Shown here piece by piece: positions 1-8,446 of a stretch of 62,923 bases of DNA (positions are counted from its first letter, which is position 1; the number at the start of each line of letters is the position of its first letter). The position numbers and the translations under genes are program-made. The stretch is from positions 44,712-107,634 of the forward strand of contig NZ_PYWX01000025.1 of NCBI RefSeq assembly GCF_003031675.1, in the 5' to 3' direction. The DNA is from Pseudomonas palleroniana. GTDB taxonomy: Bacteria > Pseudomonadota > Gammaproteobacteria > Pseudomonadales > Pseudomonadaceae. A model generated the notes under the pieces. That model saw only the letters and a program-made list of their open reading frames with translations. It was not told the DNA's origin and made no database searches.

Positions 1-34
1 CTCCAACCGCCGTTTTTCATTGCCCGCCAAGGCT

Positions 35-562
35 TCAACCGTCGCCTTGATGGCCCTTGCCATAGGTTGACGCCAGCGCCCGGGCTTTCTGCAGACGCTC
101 CTCCAGCTTGGGCAGCGTCTCATCGACCAGGGCTTTTATTTCCGGTACGTCCGACGCCGCACCTTCCTGTTTGAACAGCGCAATGGCGTCTTCATTTTCC
201 TTGACCTGCTGCGCGGTATAAGCGGCGTCAAAGGAATCGCCGTCCTTGAGTTGCGGCATCAGGGTTTCGGCCTTATCGACGATTTTCTCCCGTGGGGCCA
301 CGGGCAGGTCGAGCTTCTTGGCGATCGCCGCCAAATGCTGGTTGGCCAGGGTCCGTTCGTTGATCACCTCAATGGTGTAATCCTTGATTTCCTGGGATGA
401 GGTCTTGGCGTGGGCCATGCGGCTGGTTTCGATATCGGCCATCCCTTTGGCCGAAGCCTGCTCGATGAATTCAGCAGGCGACTGGGCGAAAGCATTGCTG
501 GCGCCGAGGCCCAGCAGCATCGCGAAACTGGCGGTGCGTAACCGGATAGCCATGCGGCTCAT
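35..562 (-). CDS. DUF4142 family secreted protein
   Basis: A 175-residue protein with an N-terminal signal peptide (hydrophobic stretch ending ASNAFAQ) followed by an alpha-helical DUF4142 domain. This ferritin-like four-helix family is common in pseudomonads and of unknown function, sometimes linked to stress. The start was placed at the ATG at 562 because GGAGG lies just upstream; a longer reading frame to 637 would bury the signal peptide behind a non-conserved extension that crosses a terminator hairpin. It is transcribed alone. The family call is by general pattern; role unknown. Confidence 0.75.
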   Translation of the reverse strand: MSRMAIRLRTASFAMLLGLGASNAFAQSPAEFIEQASAKGMADIETSRMAHAKTSSQEIKDYTIEVINERTLANQHLAAIAKKLDLPVAPREKIVDKAETLMPQLKDGDSFDAAYTAQQVKENEDAIALFKQEGAASDVPEIKALVDETLPKLEERLQKARALASTYGKGHQGDG

Positions 563-581
563 GATAGGTTCCTCCAGGGCA

Positions 582-612
582 AAAATAGGGGCGGGGCAAC
601 GCGGCCCCGCCC
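582..612 (-). terminator. Rho-independent terminator of the LysE-family gene
   Basis: Read on the minus strand, a GC-only 9-bp stem (GGGCGGGGC / GCCCCGCCC, loop of 7) is followed by CTATTTTTG. It lies downstream of the LysE-family gene and just upstream of the DUF4142 ribosome binding site, so it separates the two units. Confidence 0.7.
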
Positions 613-682
613 TCAATTCGAATTTTCCGGGCGGCAAAGGTTTAGAAAAACCTGTTCAGTGCGACGAACGGTCGTCGGTAGG

Positions 683-1324
683 TCACGCCGGCTTGCTGCC
701 GAACAGCCCTGGCAACGCATGCGCCAGGGCATTGATGGCAAAGCCGATGAACATCACGCCGCAGAGCCGGGTGATCAGGATTTCATGGCGCTGATAGACG
801 GTGCGCACGCGCTGGGCGCCGACCACGCCGATCAGGATCGCATAGGCCAGCAGGCCGCCCAGAAAGCTGAGGACAATCAGCCACGGCAGCATCGACCATG
901 TGAGCAATTCGGCGCGGCTGGACAACAACGCGGTAAACGTTGCGACCGCCACCGGGTAAGCCTTGGGGTTGGTCAAACCGAACAGAATGCCGTGCCGGAA
1001 CGGATGCCGAGCGGCGCCTTGCGGCGCATCGCTGCTGCGAACCTGGGTACGAATGGCGCGCCAACCGAGCCAGAACAGGTACAGGCCGCTGAGTACGCCC
1101 AATACATCAAAGGCACTGCTGCCCACTTCCTTTGCACCGACGATGGCGATCAGCGCGGTGCTGCACCACACCACATCCCCGAGCAGATGCCCGCCGAGAA
1201 ACCCCGCCCCGGCGCGGCGGCCACGTGCGGCGCCAATCCCGAACACGGCCAGGACACCCGGCCCTGGCGTAATACCGTAGATAAAACCCGAAGCGAGGAC
1301 GGCGAGCAGCAAGGACGGGGTCAT
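683..1324 (-). CDS. LysE/RhtB-family amino-acid exporter
   Basis: A 213-residue integral membrane protein with the LysE/RhtB layout: N-terminal hydrophobic start followed by the family signature region GITPGPGVLAVFGIGAARGR (residues about 17-36), about six membrane segments, and a central NPKAYPVAVATF motif. Family members export amino acids or their analogues using the proton gradient. The substrate cannot be told from sequence. It is a single gene with its own terminator and sits beside fosA on the same strand. Confidence 0.85.
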   Translation of the reverse strand: MTPSLLLAVLASGFIYGITPGPGVLAVFGIGAARGRRAGAGFLGGHLLGDVVWCSTALIAIVGAKEVGSSAFDVLGVLSGLYLFWLGWRAIRTQVRSSDAPQGAARHPFRHGILFGLTNPKAYPVAVATFTALLSSRAELLTWSMLPWLIVLSFLGGLLAYAILIGVVGAQRVRTVYQRHEILITRLCGVMFIGFAINALAHALPGLFGSKPA

Positions 1325-1376
1325 GGACGCGACTCTGGCAAAGGGTTGAGGTGGATCGATTCTGCACGTTCTGCCG

Positions 1377-1787
1377 CTACGGGTAAAACTTCATTCCGGC
1401 ATAAGGCTGGGTGCGGCAGGCTTGCAGACGCGACGCCAAGTCGCCGACATGCACTTCAAGCTTATGGCCGTCAGGGTCGAGAAAGTAAAACGACGCGCCT
1501 TCACTGCGGTTATCGCGCCACTCTTGCACACCGGCAGCACGCAGGCGCGCCACCACCTCGCTGAAGTCATCTGGATGTGCGGTAAAAGCGTAGTGGGTAT
1601 ATTCAGCCATCGCGCCCACGGAGCGCGAAGGGTCGAGCGACAGGCACAGCCATAAACCGGGGAGTGAGAGGTAGGCGCCGTTGTCCCAGGTGGCGTCGAG
1701 CCGAAGCTGCAACAACTCATGATAGAAACTGACGCTGCGGTGCAGGTCGGTAACGGCAAGCGTCAGGTGGTTGAGACCAGAAAGCAT
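1377..1787 (-). CDS. fosA: FosA-type fosfomycin glutathione transferase
   Basis: A 136-residue vicinal-oxygen-chelate enzyme of normal FosA length. It begins [12 protein letters not shown] and has the expected metal ligands H7, H65 (in YTHYAF) and E111 (in [10 protein letters not shown]), plus the [14 protein letters not shown] loop used for substrate and K+ binding. FosA opens the epoxide of fosfomycin with glutathione, inactivating the drug in the cytoplasm. Chromosomal fosA is usual in Pseudomonas, and nothing here (composition, flanking mobile element) suggests recent transfer. Other glyoxalase-fold enzymes are the alternative, but the motif match is close. Confidence 0.9.
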   Translation of the reverse strand: MLSGLNHLTLAVTDLHRSVSFYHELLQLRLDATWDNGAYLSLPGLWLCLSLDPSRSVGAMAEYTHYAFTAHPDDFSEVVARLRAAGVQEWRDNRSEGASFYFLDPDGHKLEVHVGDLASRLQACRTQPYAGMKFYP

Positions 1788-1816
1788 GGTGTTTTCCTGT
1801 TATCCAATTGAATGCA

Positions 1817-1848
1817 ACGCAGCGCCCGCCTGACCTCGGACGCTGCGT
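1817..1848 (-). terminator. Hairpin between MFS gene and fosA
   Basis: Eight-base arms ACGCAGCG and CGCTGCGT flank a 16-base loop between the end of the MFS gene and the start of fosA. There is no clear U-tract on the minus strand, so this may be a weak terminator or only a hairpin. Confidence 0.35.
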
Positions 1849-1857
1849 GAGCATTCG

Positions 1858-3186
1858 TCAGCGCTTGTCGGAGGTCCGCAGCTTTTGCGGCAACCCCCAC
1901 AGCAGCAGCGCGGCAGCGATCAGTGCACAGACACCAATCACGTAGAGAGCCGGAGTGGTACTGCCCGTCATGTCCTTGATCCGACCGACCATCACCGGGC
2001 TGACAATACCCCCCAGTTGCCCCAGGGTATTGATCAAGGCAATCCCGCCGGCGGCCCCTGCCCCGGCACCTGCCAACAGCTTGGGCGGCAACGTCCAGAA
2101 GGTGGGGATCGAGGCGATGATACCCGCACCCAGCAGCCCCAGGGCAATGATCAGGAAGGTGGTGTGATCATCGAAGATCCCAGCGCAGAAGAACCCTACC
2201 GCGCCTAACGCGACCAGGCCACTGACAAACTTGCGCCGCTCCCCCGTCGCGTCCGACCAGCGTCCCACCACTACCATGGTGATGGCTCCGCAAATATAGG
2301 GAACAGCAGTCAGCAGGCCGATCACTACCGAACTTTCGATCCCCGTGCTGCGGATCAATTGCGGCGCCCAGAAATTCAGGCCATAGGACGCCACCTGGAT
2401 CAGGAAGTAAATCAAGCCCAGCATCAGGAAACCGGGAATTCGCAAGGCCTGCAGCAGAGAGCCTTTTTGATGCACCTCATGCACCGCGATACGGCTTGAG
2501 AGCAATGCCTTTTCGTCGCTGTTCAACCAGGGCGCATCCTCGATGCGGTCCTTGAACTGCGTCAGTACCAGCCACGCCAGCACCACACAGGGCAGGCCGC
2601 CCAGCAGGAAGAGCCAGTGCCAGCCGCGCATCTCCAGCACGCCATCCATGTGGCCCAATACCAGCCCGGAGAACGGCGCGCCGATCAGCCCGGCAAAGGC
2701 CGAAGCCAAAAACAGCATCGAGGTGATACGCCCACGGAAATCCTGGGGGAACCAGAGGGTCAGGTAATACAGCACGCCTGGGGCAAAACCGGCCTCCATG
2801 GCGCCGATCAGAAAACGCAGGGCGTAGAACTGCCACTCGGCCGTGACGAACACCATGGCCGCCGTCGCCAGCCCCCAGGACAGCATGATGCGTGCGATCC
2901 AGCGCCTTGCGCCGACCTTGTAGAGCATCATGTTGCTCGGCACTTCAAACAGCACATAACCCACGACAAACAAGCCGGCCCCCAGGCCGTATGCGGTGTT
3001 GCTCAAGCCGAGGTCGGCCTGCAACTGGAACTTGGCGAAGCTGATGTTGATACGGTCGAAAAAAGCAAATAGATAGCAGACCATGATCAACGGCATCAGG
3101 CGCCAGGCGACCTTGTTGACCACCGCCTTGATCGGATCGATTGCTCCGGCCGCGCTCGCGCCGGCCTCCAACGTATTAGTGCTCAT
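1858..3186 (-). CDS. MFS transporter, anion:cation symporter (phthalate permease-like)
   Basis: A 442-residue 12-TM major facilitator. The first TM region contains the ACS-family pattern FAFFDRINISFAKFQLQ, and the second half has a DMTGSTTPALYVIG segment typical of tartrate/phthalate/hydroxyphenylacetate carriers. ACS members import organic anions. It is last in a minus-strand series with a CoA-transferase and an HMG-CoA-lyase-like enzyme, so it probably imports the acid those enzymes degrade. The gap to the lyase gene is 59 bp. Confidence 0.85.
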   Translation of the reverse strand: MSTNTLEAGASAAGAIDPIKAVVNKVAWRLMPLIMVCYLFAFFDRINISFAKFQLQADLGLSNTAYGLGAGLFVVGYVLFEVPSNMMLYKVGARRWIARIMLSWGLATAAMVFVTAEWQFYALRFLIGAMEAGFAPGVLYYLTLWFPQDFRGRITSMLFLASAFAGLIGAPFSGLVLGHMDGVLEMRGWHWLFLLGGLPCVVLAWLVLTQFKDRIEDAPWLNSDEKALLSSRIAVHEVHQKGSLLQALRIPGFLMLGLIYFLIQVASYGLNFWAPQLIRSTGIESSVVIGLLTAVPYICGAITMVVVGRWSDATGERRKFVSGLVALGAVGFFCAGIFDDHTTFLIIALGLLGAGIIASIPTFWTLPPKLLAGAGAGAAGGIALINTLGQLGGIVSPVMVGRIKDMTGSTTPALYVIGVCALIAAALLLWGLPQKLRTSDKR

Positions 3187-3245
3187 GGTTTCTCTCCAGC
3201 GGGCAGCTCATAGGCGCCCGATTGTTTTTGTTGTCTGGTACAGGG

Positions 3246-4187
3246 TTACAACGTGGCGATGTGATCCGGGGGTGAGTGCAGGTCACAGTTGCGCCCGGCC
3301 TTGGCCACTTGACCGGGCAATTCATGACCCAGCAACGCCGGCAGGCGACGGGATATGTTCAGCAGATGCGGCAGATCAATGCCGGTGTGAATGCCGACTT
3401 CCTCACACAGGTTGACCAGGTCTTCGGTGCAGATATTGCCCGACGCGCCCGGCGCAAACGGGCACCCGCCGAGCCCGCCCAGGGCCGCGTCAAAGCGCCG
3501 GGCACCGGCCTCGTAGGCGGCCAGCACATTACACAAACCCAGGCCACGGGTGTTATGAAAGTGCAGGGTCAGATCGCTGGCGGGCACGCGCTGCAATACG
3601 CGCTTGACCAGACGTTCCACCTGGCGCGGGTTGGCCATGCCGGTGGTGTCGGCAAGGCTGATCCCGCGAATGCCGAGCGCCTGATAAGCGTCGACAATTT
3701 CCAGTACACGGTCTTCATCAATCCTGCCTTCGAACGGGCAGCCGAACGTGGTGGCGATACTGCCATTGAGGCGCACCGGGTAATCGGCGGCAAAGCGGGT
3801 GATATCGCCGAACGCCGCCAACGATGCCTCGCACCGCATACGCATATTCGCCAGGTTGTGGGTCTGGCTGGCGGACATCACCAGGTTCAATTCGTCGGCG
3901 CGCGAGTCGATGGCCCGCTGAGCGCCCTTGAGGTTGGGGATCAGTGCTACGTAGATAACCCCGGCTCTGCGTTGAATGCCTTGGAACACCTGCTCACCGT
4001 CGCGCAATGCGGGGATGGCTTTGGGGGAGACAAATGAACCGGCTTCGATGCGCGAGAATCCGGCCTGGGAAAGCTGGTCGATCAACGCGATCTTGTCGGC
4101 CGTCGCCACCCAGGTCGGCTCGATTTGCAGGCCGTCGCGCGGGGACACTTCCTGCACGATCAGCCCAGCCGAATAGTCAGTGATCAT
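3246..4187 (-). CDS. Hydroxymethylglutaryl-CoA lyase-like enzyme
   Basis: A 313-residue TIM-barrel lyase of the HMGL-like family. It has the opening catalytic loop VQEVSPRDGLQIEP (residues about 11-24), the metal-binding HFHN segment (about residues 209-212) where HMG-CoA lyases usually have H-x-H-D, and the hallmark GGLGGCPFAPGASGN loop with the catalytic cysteine. HMG-CoA lyase yields acetyl-CoA and acetoacetate. Its start overlaps the CoA-transferase stop by 4 bp (ATGA), implying translational coupling and use of the thioester made by that enzyme. The D-to-N change after the metal histidines may mean a related substrate rather than HMG-CoA. It is not in a liu leucine-degradation cluster. 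Confidence 0.8.
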   Translation of the reverse strand: MITDYSAGLIVQEVSPRDGLQIEPTWVATADKIALIDQLSQAGFSRIEAGSFVSPKAIPALRDGEQVFQGIQRRAGVIYVALIPNLKGAQRAIDSRADELNLVMSASQTHNLANMRMRCEASLAAFGDITRFAADYPVRLNGSIATTFGCPFEGRIDEDRVLEIVDAYQALGIRGISLADTTGMANPRQVERLVKRVLQRVPASDLTLHFHNTRGLGLCNVLAAYEAGARRFDAALGGLGGCPFAPGASGNICTEDLVNLCEEVGIHTGIDLPHLLNISRRLPALLGHELPGQVAKAGRNCDLHSPPDHIATL

Positions 4188-5377
4188 TGCACCACTCCCG
4201 AGGTTTTCAGACGTTGGATATCGGCAACCGTCAAACCCAGGCTGCCGAGGATGTCATCCGTATGCTGGCCCAGGGTCGGACCTTGCCAGTTGATTGCGCC
4301 GGGCGTTTCCGACAGCTTGGGCACAATGCCGGGCATCTTCACCGACACACCGCCGGGCAGCTCGGCCTTGAGCAGCATGTCGCGTGCCTGGTAATGCGGG
4401 TCGCTGACGATGTCGGCCACCGAGTAGATACGCCCGGCCGGCACTTCGGCGGCCTCCAGGGCGCTGAGCACCTGCTCGATAGGCCGGCTGCTGGTCCAGT
4501 GGGTAATGGCCGCATCCAGCAAGCCGCTTTTCGCCGCACGGCCATCGTTGTGGGCAAACTCCGGCGCCTCGGCCAGATCGGCGCGGCCGATGGTGGTCAT
4601 CAGGCGCTTGTAGATCGGGTCGCTGTTGCCGGCAATCACCACATAGGCGCCGTCGGCGGTGAGGTAGGTATTGGACGGTGCGATGCCCGGCAAGGCACCG
4701 CCGCTGCGCTCACGCACATGGCCGAGCATGTCGTATTCAGGCACCAGGCTTTCCATCAGGTTGAACACGCTTTCGGCGAGGGACACATCGACAATCTGCC
4801 CGTCGCCCTGGCCGGTCTTGACCCGCAGCAAGGCCATCAGCGCGCCGATCACCGCGTGCAAGGACGCCAGGGAATCCCCCAGGCTCACGCCCACCCGCGC
4901 CGGCGGTGAATCCGGGTTGCCGGTGGTGTAGCGGATGCCGCCCATGGCTTCGCCAATGGCGCCGAAACCCGGGCGGTCACGGTAAGGGCCGGTCTGGCCA
5001 TAACCGGAAATGCGCACCAGGGTCAGCTTGGGGTTGAGCGCGTGCAACACGTCCCAGCCCAGGCCGAGTTTTTCCAGGCCGCCGGGGCGCAGGTTCTCGA
5101 TAAGGACGTCGGCGTCGCCGAGCAGTTGTTTGATCACGCCCAGGCCTTCTGCGGACTTCAGGTCCAGGGCCAACGACTTCTTGTTGCGCGATTGCAGGTA
5201 CCACCACAGCGACGTGCCTTCGTGCAGCTTTCGCCACTTGCGAAGCGGATCGCCCTGGCCCAGGGCTTCGATCTTGATCACCTCGGCGCCAAACTCGGCC
5301 ATCAGCCGTGCGGCAAACGGCGCGGCGATCAGCGTACCGATCTCGATCACCTTGATACCGCTCAGGGGAGCCGTCAT
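4184..5377 (-). CDS. CaiB/BaiF family (class III) CoA-transferase
   Basis: A 397-residue family III CoA-transferase. The N-terminus has the family pattern GIKVIEIGTLIAAPFAARLMAEFGAEVIKIE, followed by RNKKSLALDLKS and the ENLRPGGLEKLGLG region. The expected catalytic aspartate lies in the PGFGAIGEAMGG / SLGDSLASLHAVIGAL section. The family moves CoA from one acyl-CoA (often succinyl-CoA) to a carboxylic acid. Coupled to the HMG-CoA-lyase-like gene by overlap, it probably activates the acid that the lyase cleaves. A palindrome upstream suggests control by the adjacent LysR regulator. Confidence 0.85.
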   Translation of the reverse strand: MTAPLSGIKVIEIGTLIAAPFAARLMAEFGAEVIKIEALGQGDPLRKWRKLHEGTSLWWYLQSRNKKSLALDLKSAEGLGVIKQLLGDADVLIENLRPGGLEKLGLGWDVLHALNPKLTLVRISGYGQTGPYRDRPGFGAIGEAMGGIRYTTGNPDSPPARVGVSLGDSLASLHAVIGALMALLRVKTGQGDGQIVDVSLAESVFNLMESLVPEYDMLGHVRERSGGALPGIAPSNTYLTADGAYVVIAGNSDPIYKRLMTTIGRADLAEAPEFAHNDGRAAKSGLLDAAITHWTSSRPIEQVLSALEAAEVPAGRIYSVADIVSDPHYQARDMLLKAELPGGVSVKMPGIVPKLSETPGAINWQGPTLGQHTDDILGSLGLTVADIQRLKTSGVVQ

Positions 5378-5461
5378 GGGGTGTACCTCTTGTTCTTGGA
5401 ATGTGCCGCCAAGGCTAGAGGACTCTGAGAGCAGAAAGCCAACCGTCAGTTGGCAAGGAGC

Positions 5462-5478
5462 GTTCGCGAAACGCGAAC
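5462..5478. promoter_or_regulatory. Candidate LysR operator before the CoA-transferase gene
   Basis: A perfect palindrome, GTTCGCG-AAA-CGCGAAC, lies in the 111-bp gap between the LysR gene and the CoA-transferase gene, about 85 bp upstream of the latter's start. The symmetry and size resemble a LysR-family site. The assignment to this regulator is inferred from position. Confidence 0.55.
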
Positions 5479-5488
5479 GAACCGCGAA

Positions 5489-6409
5489 TTATCTGTCAGC
5501 CCCCGCCGAGTGACTCAGGTAGTCAAAGAGCAAGCGGCTAACCGGCGAAAGCTGCGCTTCATCCCGGACCACCAGGATCAGGCTGCGATCGGACCAGTCA
5601 TCCGTGAGCGGCACGGCATGCAGACCCAGTGCGCGACCAAACAACTCAAAAGCCTTCTGCGGCAGAATGCCAATCCCCATATTGGCCTGGACCATCCGGC
5701 ACATCGCGTCAAAACCCGGCACATGGATACGCAGGCGCAGCATCTGGCCTGCCTCGCGAGCGGCCGCGTGGGTGCGCATATTGATCGAGCTGGCCGAATG
5801 CAGGCCGACGTAATCGCTGCCCAGGGTTTCGGCGAAGGCCAGGGATTTGCGGGCCGCCAACGGATGGTCCGCGGGCATCAGCACCACCAGTTTGTCGCGG
5901 CGGTAAACCACACGCGGCAAGCCCTTGGTGTCGGTGTCGCTGGAACAGATGCCCAGGTCCGCCACGCCATCCAACACGCCTTGCACCACGCCATTGCTGG
6001 GACGTTCTTCAAGGTCGGTTTTGACTTCAGGATGCAACTCGGAAAAATCCCGCAAGTCTTCCGGAAGGAACTGAATGATCGCCGACAGGTTGGCCAGCAT
6101 CCGCACATAGCCGCGCACGCCGTGGCTGTGCTCGCCCAGCTCCAGGCCCATTTTTTCGACGTTGAACAGCATCTGCTGCGCATGGTGCAACAGCGTTTCA
6201 CCGGCTGCCGTCAGGTCCATGCCCTTGGCCCGACGCACGAACAGGCTGACGCCCAGCACCTGTTCCAACTCCATCAAGCGCTTGCTGGCCGCCGACACCG
6301 CGATGGCTTCCCGCGCGGCGGCACGGGTCAACGTGCCTTCTTCAAACACGGCAACGAACAGTTGCAGGGTGATCAGGTCCAGGCGCCGCACCAGGCTCTT
6401 GTGCAACAT
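5489..6409 (-). CDS. LysR-family transcriptional regulator
   Basis: A 306-residue regulator. The winged helix-turn-helix is at residues about 8-66 (RLDLITLQLFVAVFEEGTLT... AVSAASKRLMELEQVLGVSLF), followed by the substrate-binding domain. The start was placed at the ATG at 6409, which overlaps the stop of the upstream oxidoreductase gene (TGATG); longer frames add a non-conserved arginine-rich extension. Same-strand position immediately before the CoA-transferase/lyase/MFS genes and the palindrome in between suggest it controls that module. Its ligand is unknown. Confidence 0.85.
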   Translation of the reverse strand: MLHKSLVRRLDLITLQLFVAVFEEGTLTRAAAREAIAVSAASKRLMELEQVLGVSLFVRRAKGMDLTAAGETLLHHAQQMLFNVEKMGLELGEHSHGVRGYVRMLANLSAIIQFLPEDLRDFSELHPEVKTDLEERPSNGVVQGVLDGVADLGICSSDTDTKGLPRVVYRRDKLVVLMPADHPLAARKSLAFAETLGSDYVGLHSASSINMRTHAAAREAGQMLRLRIHVPGFDAMCRMVQANMGIGILPQKAFELFGRALGLHAVPLTDDWSDRSLILVVRDEAQLSPVSRLLFDYLSHSAGADR

Positions 6410-7083
6410 CAGTGGCGCTCGGCGGCCAGGCGATGGATCGCGGCCTGCTCCACTACCGCCTGTGGCGCGCCATGACGCACTGCCGCGAGCATCGCCTTGC
6501 CGACGGTCTGGGTACTCACCACCCAATTGGGTTTGACCCGGCGAACGAACGACAGCAGCGGGCCGAGCACGCTATAGAACGTTTGGTACAGCGGGGTTTT
6601 CGAGCGCACACCATGCAACGGTTGGATCACCCCCGGCCGGAACAGGTACACCGCCTTGAACGGCAGGCGTAACAACGCATTTTCGGTCTTGCCCTTGACC
6701 CGTGCCCACATCGATTTGCCCGCCTCGGAGCTGTCGGTGCCGGCACCGGACACGTAGATAAACGTCATCTGCGGATTGAGCCGCGCCAGGGTGCTGGCGG
6801 CCACCAGCGTCAAGTCATAGGTCAGGTGGGTGTAGCGGGTTTCATCCATGCCCGCCGAGGAGACGCCCAGGCAAAAGAAACACGCATCAAACCCTTGCAG
6901 CAGGTTTTCCAACGGTTGGAAATCCAGCATGTCGCTGTGCAATACCTGGTGCAGCTTGCCGTGCTCCAGGGTTAACGGCGTACGCCCCACGGCGACCACT
7001 TCCTGAACGTCGGCCGCCAGCAGGCACTCGCGCAACACGCCCTGGCCGACCATGCCGGTGGCGCCGAATAGCAGAACTCTCAT
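6409..7083 (-). CDS. NAD(P)-binding oxidoreductase, HTATIP2-like
   Basis: A 224-residue Rossmann-fold protein starting MRVLLFGATGMVGQGVLREC, the GxxGxxG dinucleotide-binding signature. It also has an FFCLGVSSAGMDETRYTHLTYDLT segment and a YVSGAGTDSSEAG motif, as in the atypical short-chain dehydrogenase group related to HTATIP2/TIP30. Its reaction is unknown. It overlaps the LysR gene start by one base, so the two are probably cotranscribed. It may be only a passenger of the regulator rather than a pathway enzyme. Confidence 0.75.
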   Translation of the reverse strand: MRVLLFGATGMVGQGVLRECLLAADVQEVVAVGRTPLTLEHGKLHQVLHSDMLDFQPLENLLQGFDACFFCLGVSSAGMDETRYTHLTYDLTLVAASTLARLNPQMTFIYVSGAGTDSSEAGKSMWARVKGKTENALLRLPFKAVYLFRPGVIQPLHGVRSKTPLYQTFYSVLGPLLSFVRRVKPNWVVSTQTVGKAMLAAVRHGAPQAVVEQAAIHRLAAERH

Positions 7084-7097
7084 AACGGGACCTCAGC

Positions 7098-7166
7098 GGC
7101 AAGCCGCAAGCTTCATGCTCAAGTTGAATGCAGATCGACTTGTAGCTTACCGCTTGCAGCTCACCA
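7098..7166. repeat. Degenerate GCTTGC/GCAAGC palindromic repeat
   Basis: The short gap between the oxidoreductase and the alcohol dehydrogenase genes holds repeated GCAAGC / GCTTGC / AGCTTACCGCTTGCAGCT words in both orientations. This resembles an imperfect palindromic spacer repeat of the kind scattered in Pseudomonas genomes. It could act as a stabilising or terminating hairpin. Confidence 0.4.
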
Positions 7167-7175
7167 CTGCCCGAT

Positions 7176-8324
7176 TCAGAACGCGCTGCGGAAAATCTCC
7201 TCGATCTGACGCTGGTCGGCCCGCCGAGGGTTGGTCAGGCCGCAGGCATCTTTCAACGCGTTGGCGGCCAGCAGTGGGATGTCCTGCAACTTGGCGCCCA
7301 ACTCCCGCAAGCCGGCCGGGATCTCGACATCCTGCGCCAAGGCGCGGATGGCCGCGATGGCTGCCTGAGCGCCCTCTTCCGGCGAATTGCCCTTGATGTC
7401 GGCGCCCAACGCACGCGCCACGTCGCTCAAGCGCCTGGCACTGACACTCGCGTTGAAACTTTGTACGTGGGGCAACAGCACCGCGTTGCAGACACCATGC
7501 GGCAGGTCATACAGGCCGCCCAGCTGATGGGCCATGGCATGCACGTACCCCAAAGACGCATTGTTGAAGGCCATGCCGGCGAGAAATTGCGCATACGCCA
7601 TGTTTTCCCGCGCAGCCTTGTCGCTGCCGTCACGTACCGCCAGGCGCAGGTTGGCACTGATCAGTTCGATGGCCTTGATCGCACAGGCATCGGTAATCGG
7701 GTTGGCGGCGGTGGACACGTAGGCCTCGATGGCGTGGGTCAAGGCGTCCATGCCGGTGGCGGCCGTGAGGCCCTTGGGCATGCCGACCATCAGCGCCGGG
7801 TCGTTGACCGACAGCAGCGGCGTGACGTTGCGGTCGACGATGGCCATTTTCACATGGCGGGTTTCGTCGGTGATGATGCAGAAGCGGGTCATCTCGCTGG
7901 CGGTGCCGGCGGTGGTGTTGATAGCCACCAGCGGCAGTTGCGGCTTGCTCGACTGGTCGACGCCCTCGTAGTCACCGATATGCCCGCCGTTGGTGGCGCA
8001 CAACGCGATACCCTTGGCGCAGTCATGGGGCGAACCACCGCCCAGGGACACCACGAAATCGCAGGCATTGGCCTCCAGCAGCGCCAGGCCTTTCTCGACG
8101 TTTTCCACATTCGGGTTGGGCTTGGCGCCGTCGTAGATCAGCGAGTCGATGTCCTGCATCGCCAGCTTTTCGGCGATCATGCTGGCGACGCCCGCCTTGG
8201 CCAGCCCTGCGTCGGTGACGATCAGCGCCTTGCGAAAGCCGTAGTTGCGGATGGCGGTCATGGCTTCGTCGAGGCAGTCGCTGCCCATGATGTTGACGGC
8301 GGGAATGAAGAAGGTACTGCTCAT
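7176..8324 (-). CDS. Iron-containing alcohol dehydrogenase (YiaY/ErcA-like)
   Basis: A 382-residue group III metal-dependent alcohol dehydrogenase of full length. It has the NAD-binding [11 protein letters not shown] motif at about residues 95-105, the [12 protein letters not shown] segment, and the metal-site region [15 protein letters not shown] followed by [19 protein letters not shown] with the ligand histidines. It interconverts primary alcohols and aldehydes with NAD. It starts with a clear ATG and is monocistronic. The YiaY or ErcA sub-assignment is uncertain; ErcA orthologues usually lie in the exaA/erb ethanol-oxidation region, which is not present here. Confidence 0.85.
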   Translation of the reverse strand: MSSTFFIPAVNIMGSDCLDEAMTAIRNYGFRKALIVTDAGLAKAGVASMIAEKLAMQDIDSLIYDGAKPNPNVENVEKGLALLEANACDFVVSLGGGSPHDCAKGIALCATNGGHIGDYEGVDQSSKPQLPLVAINTTAGTASEMTRFCIITDETRHVKMAIVDRNVTPLLSVNDPALMVGMPKGLTAATGMDALTHAIEAYVSTAANPITDACAIKAIELISANLRLAVRDGSDKAARENMAYAQFLAGMAFNNASLGYVHAMAHQLGGLYDLPHGVCNAVLLPHVQSFNASVSARRLSDVARALGADIKGNSPEEGAQAAIAAIRALAQDVEIPAGLRELGAKLQDIPLLAANALKDACGLTNPRRADQRQIEEIFRSAF

Positions 8325-8446
8325 GGCAAATCCTCAGAGGCGTTATGCCAACAGGATCAACCGCCGTGGCTTGAGGCATCTTGATCAGGATCAACGCCGG
8401 CTCGTGATAAAGTCACCCACCCGCCGATTTGAGTAGACCCGCCGCA

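Noticed and set aside
3246..4187. LiuE, HMG-CoA lyase of leucine degradation
   Set aside because: No liu genes surround it and the metal-site segment deviates; the CoA-transferase/MFS context points to a different acid.
7176..8324. ErcA of ethanol oxidation
   Set aside because: Sequence is of the right family but there are no exaA/erb genes nearby; kept as a general iron-dependent alcohol dehydrogenase.
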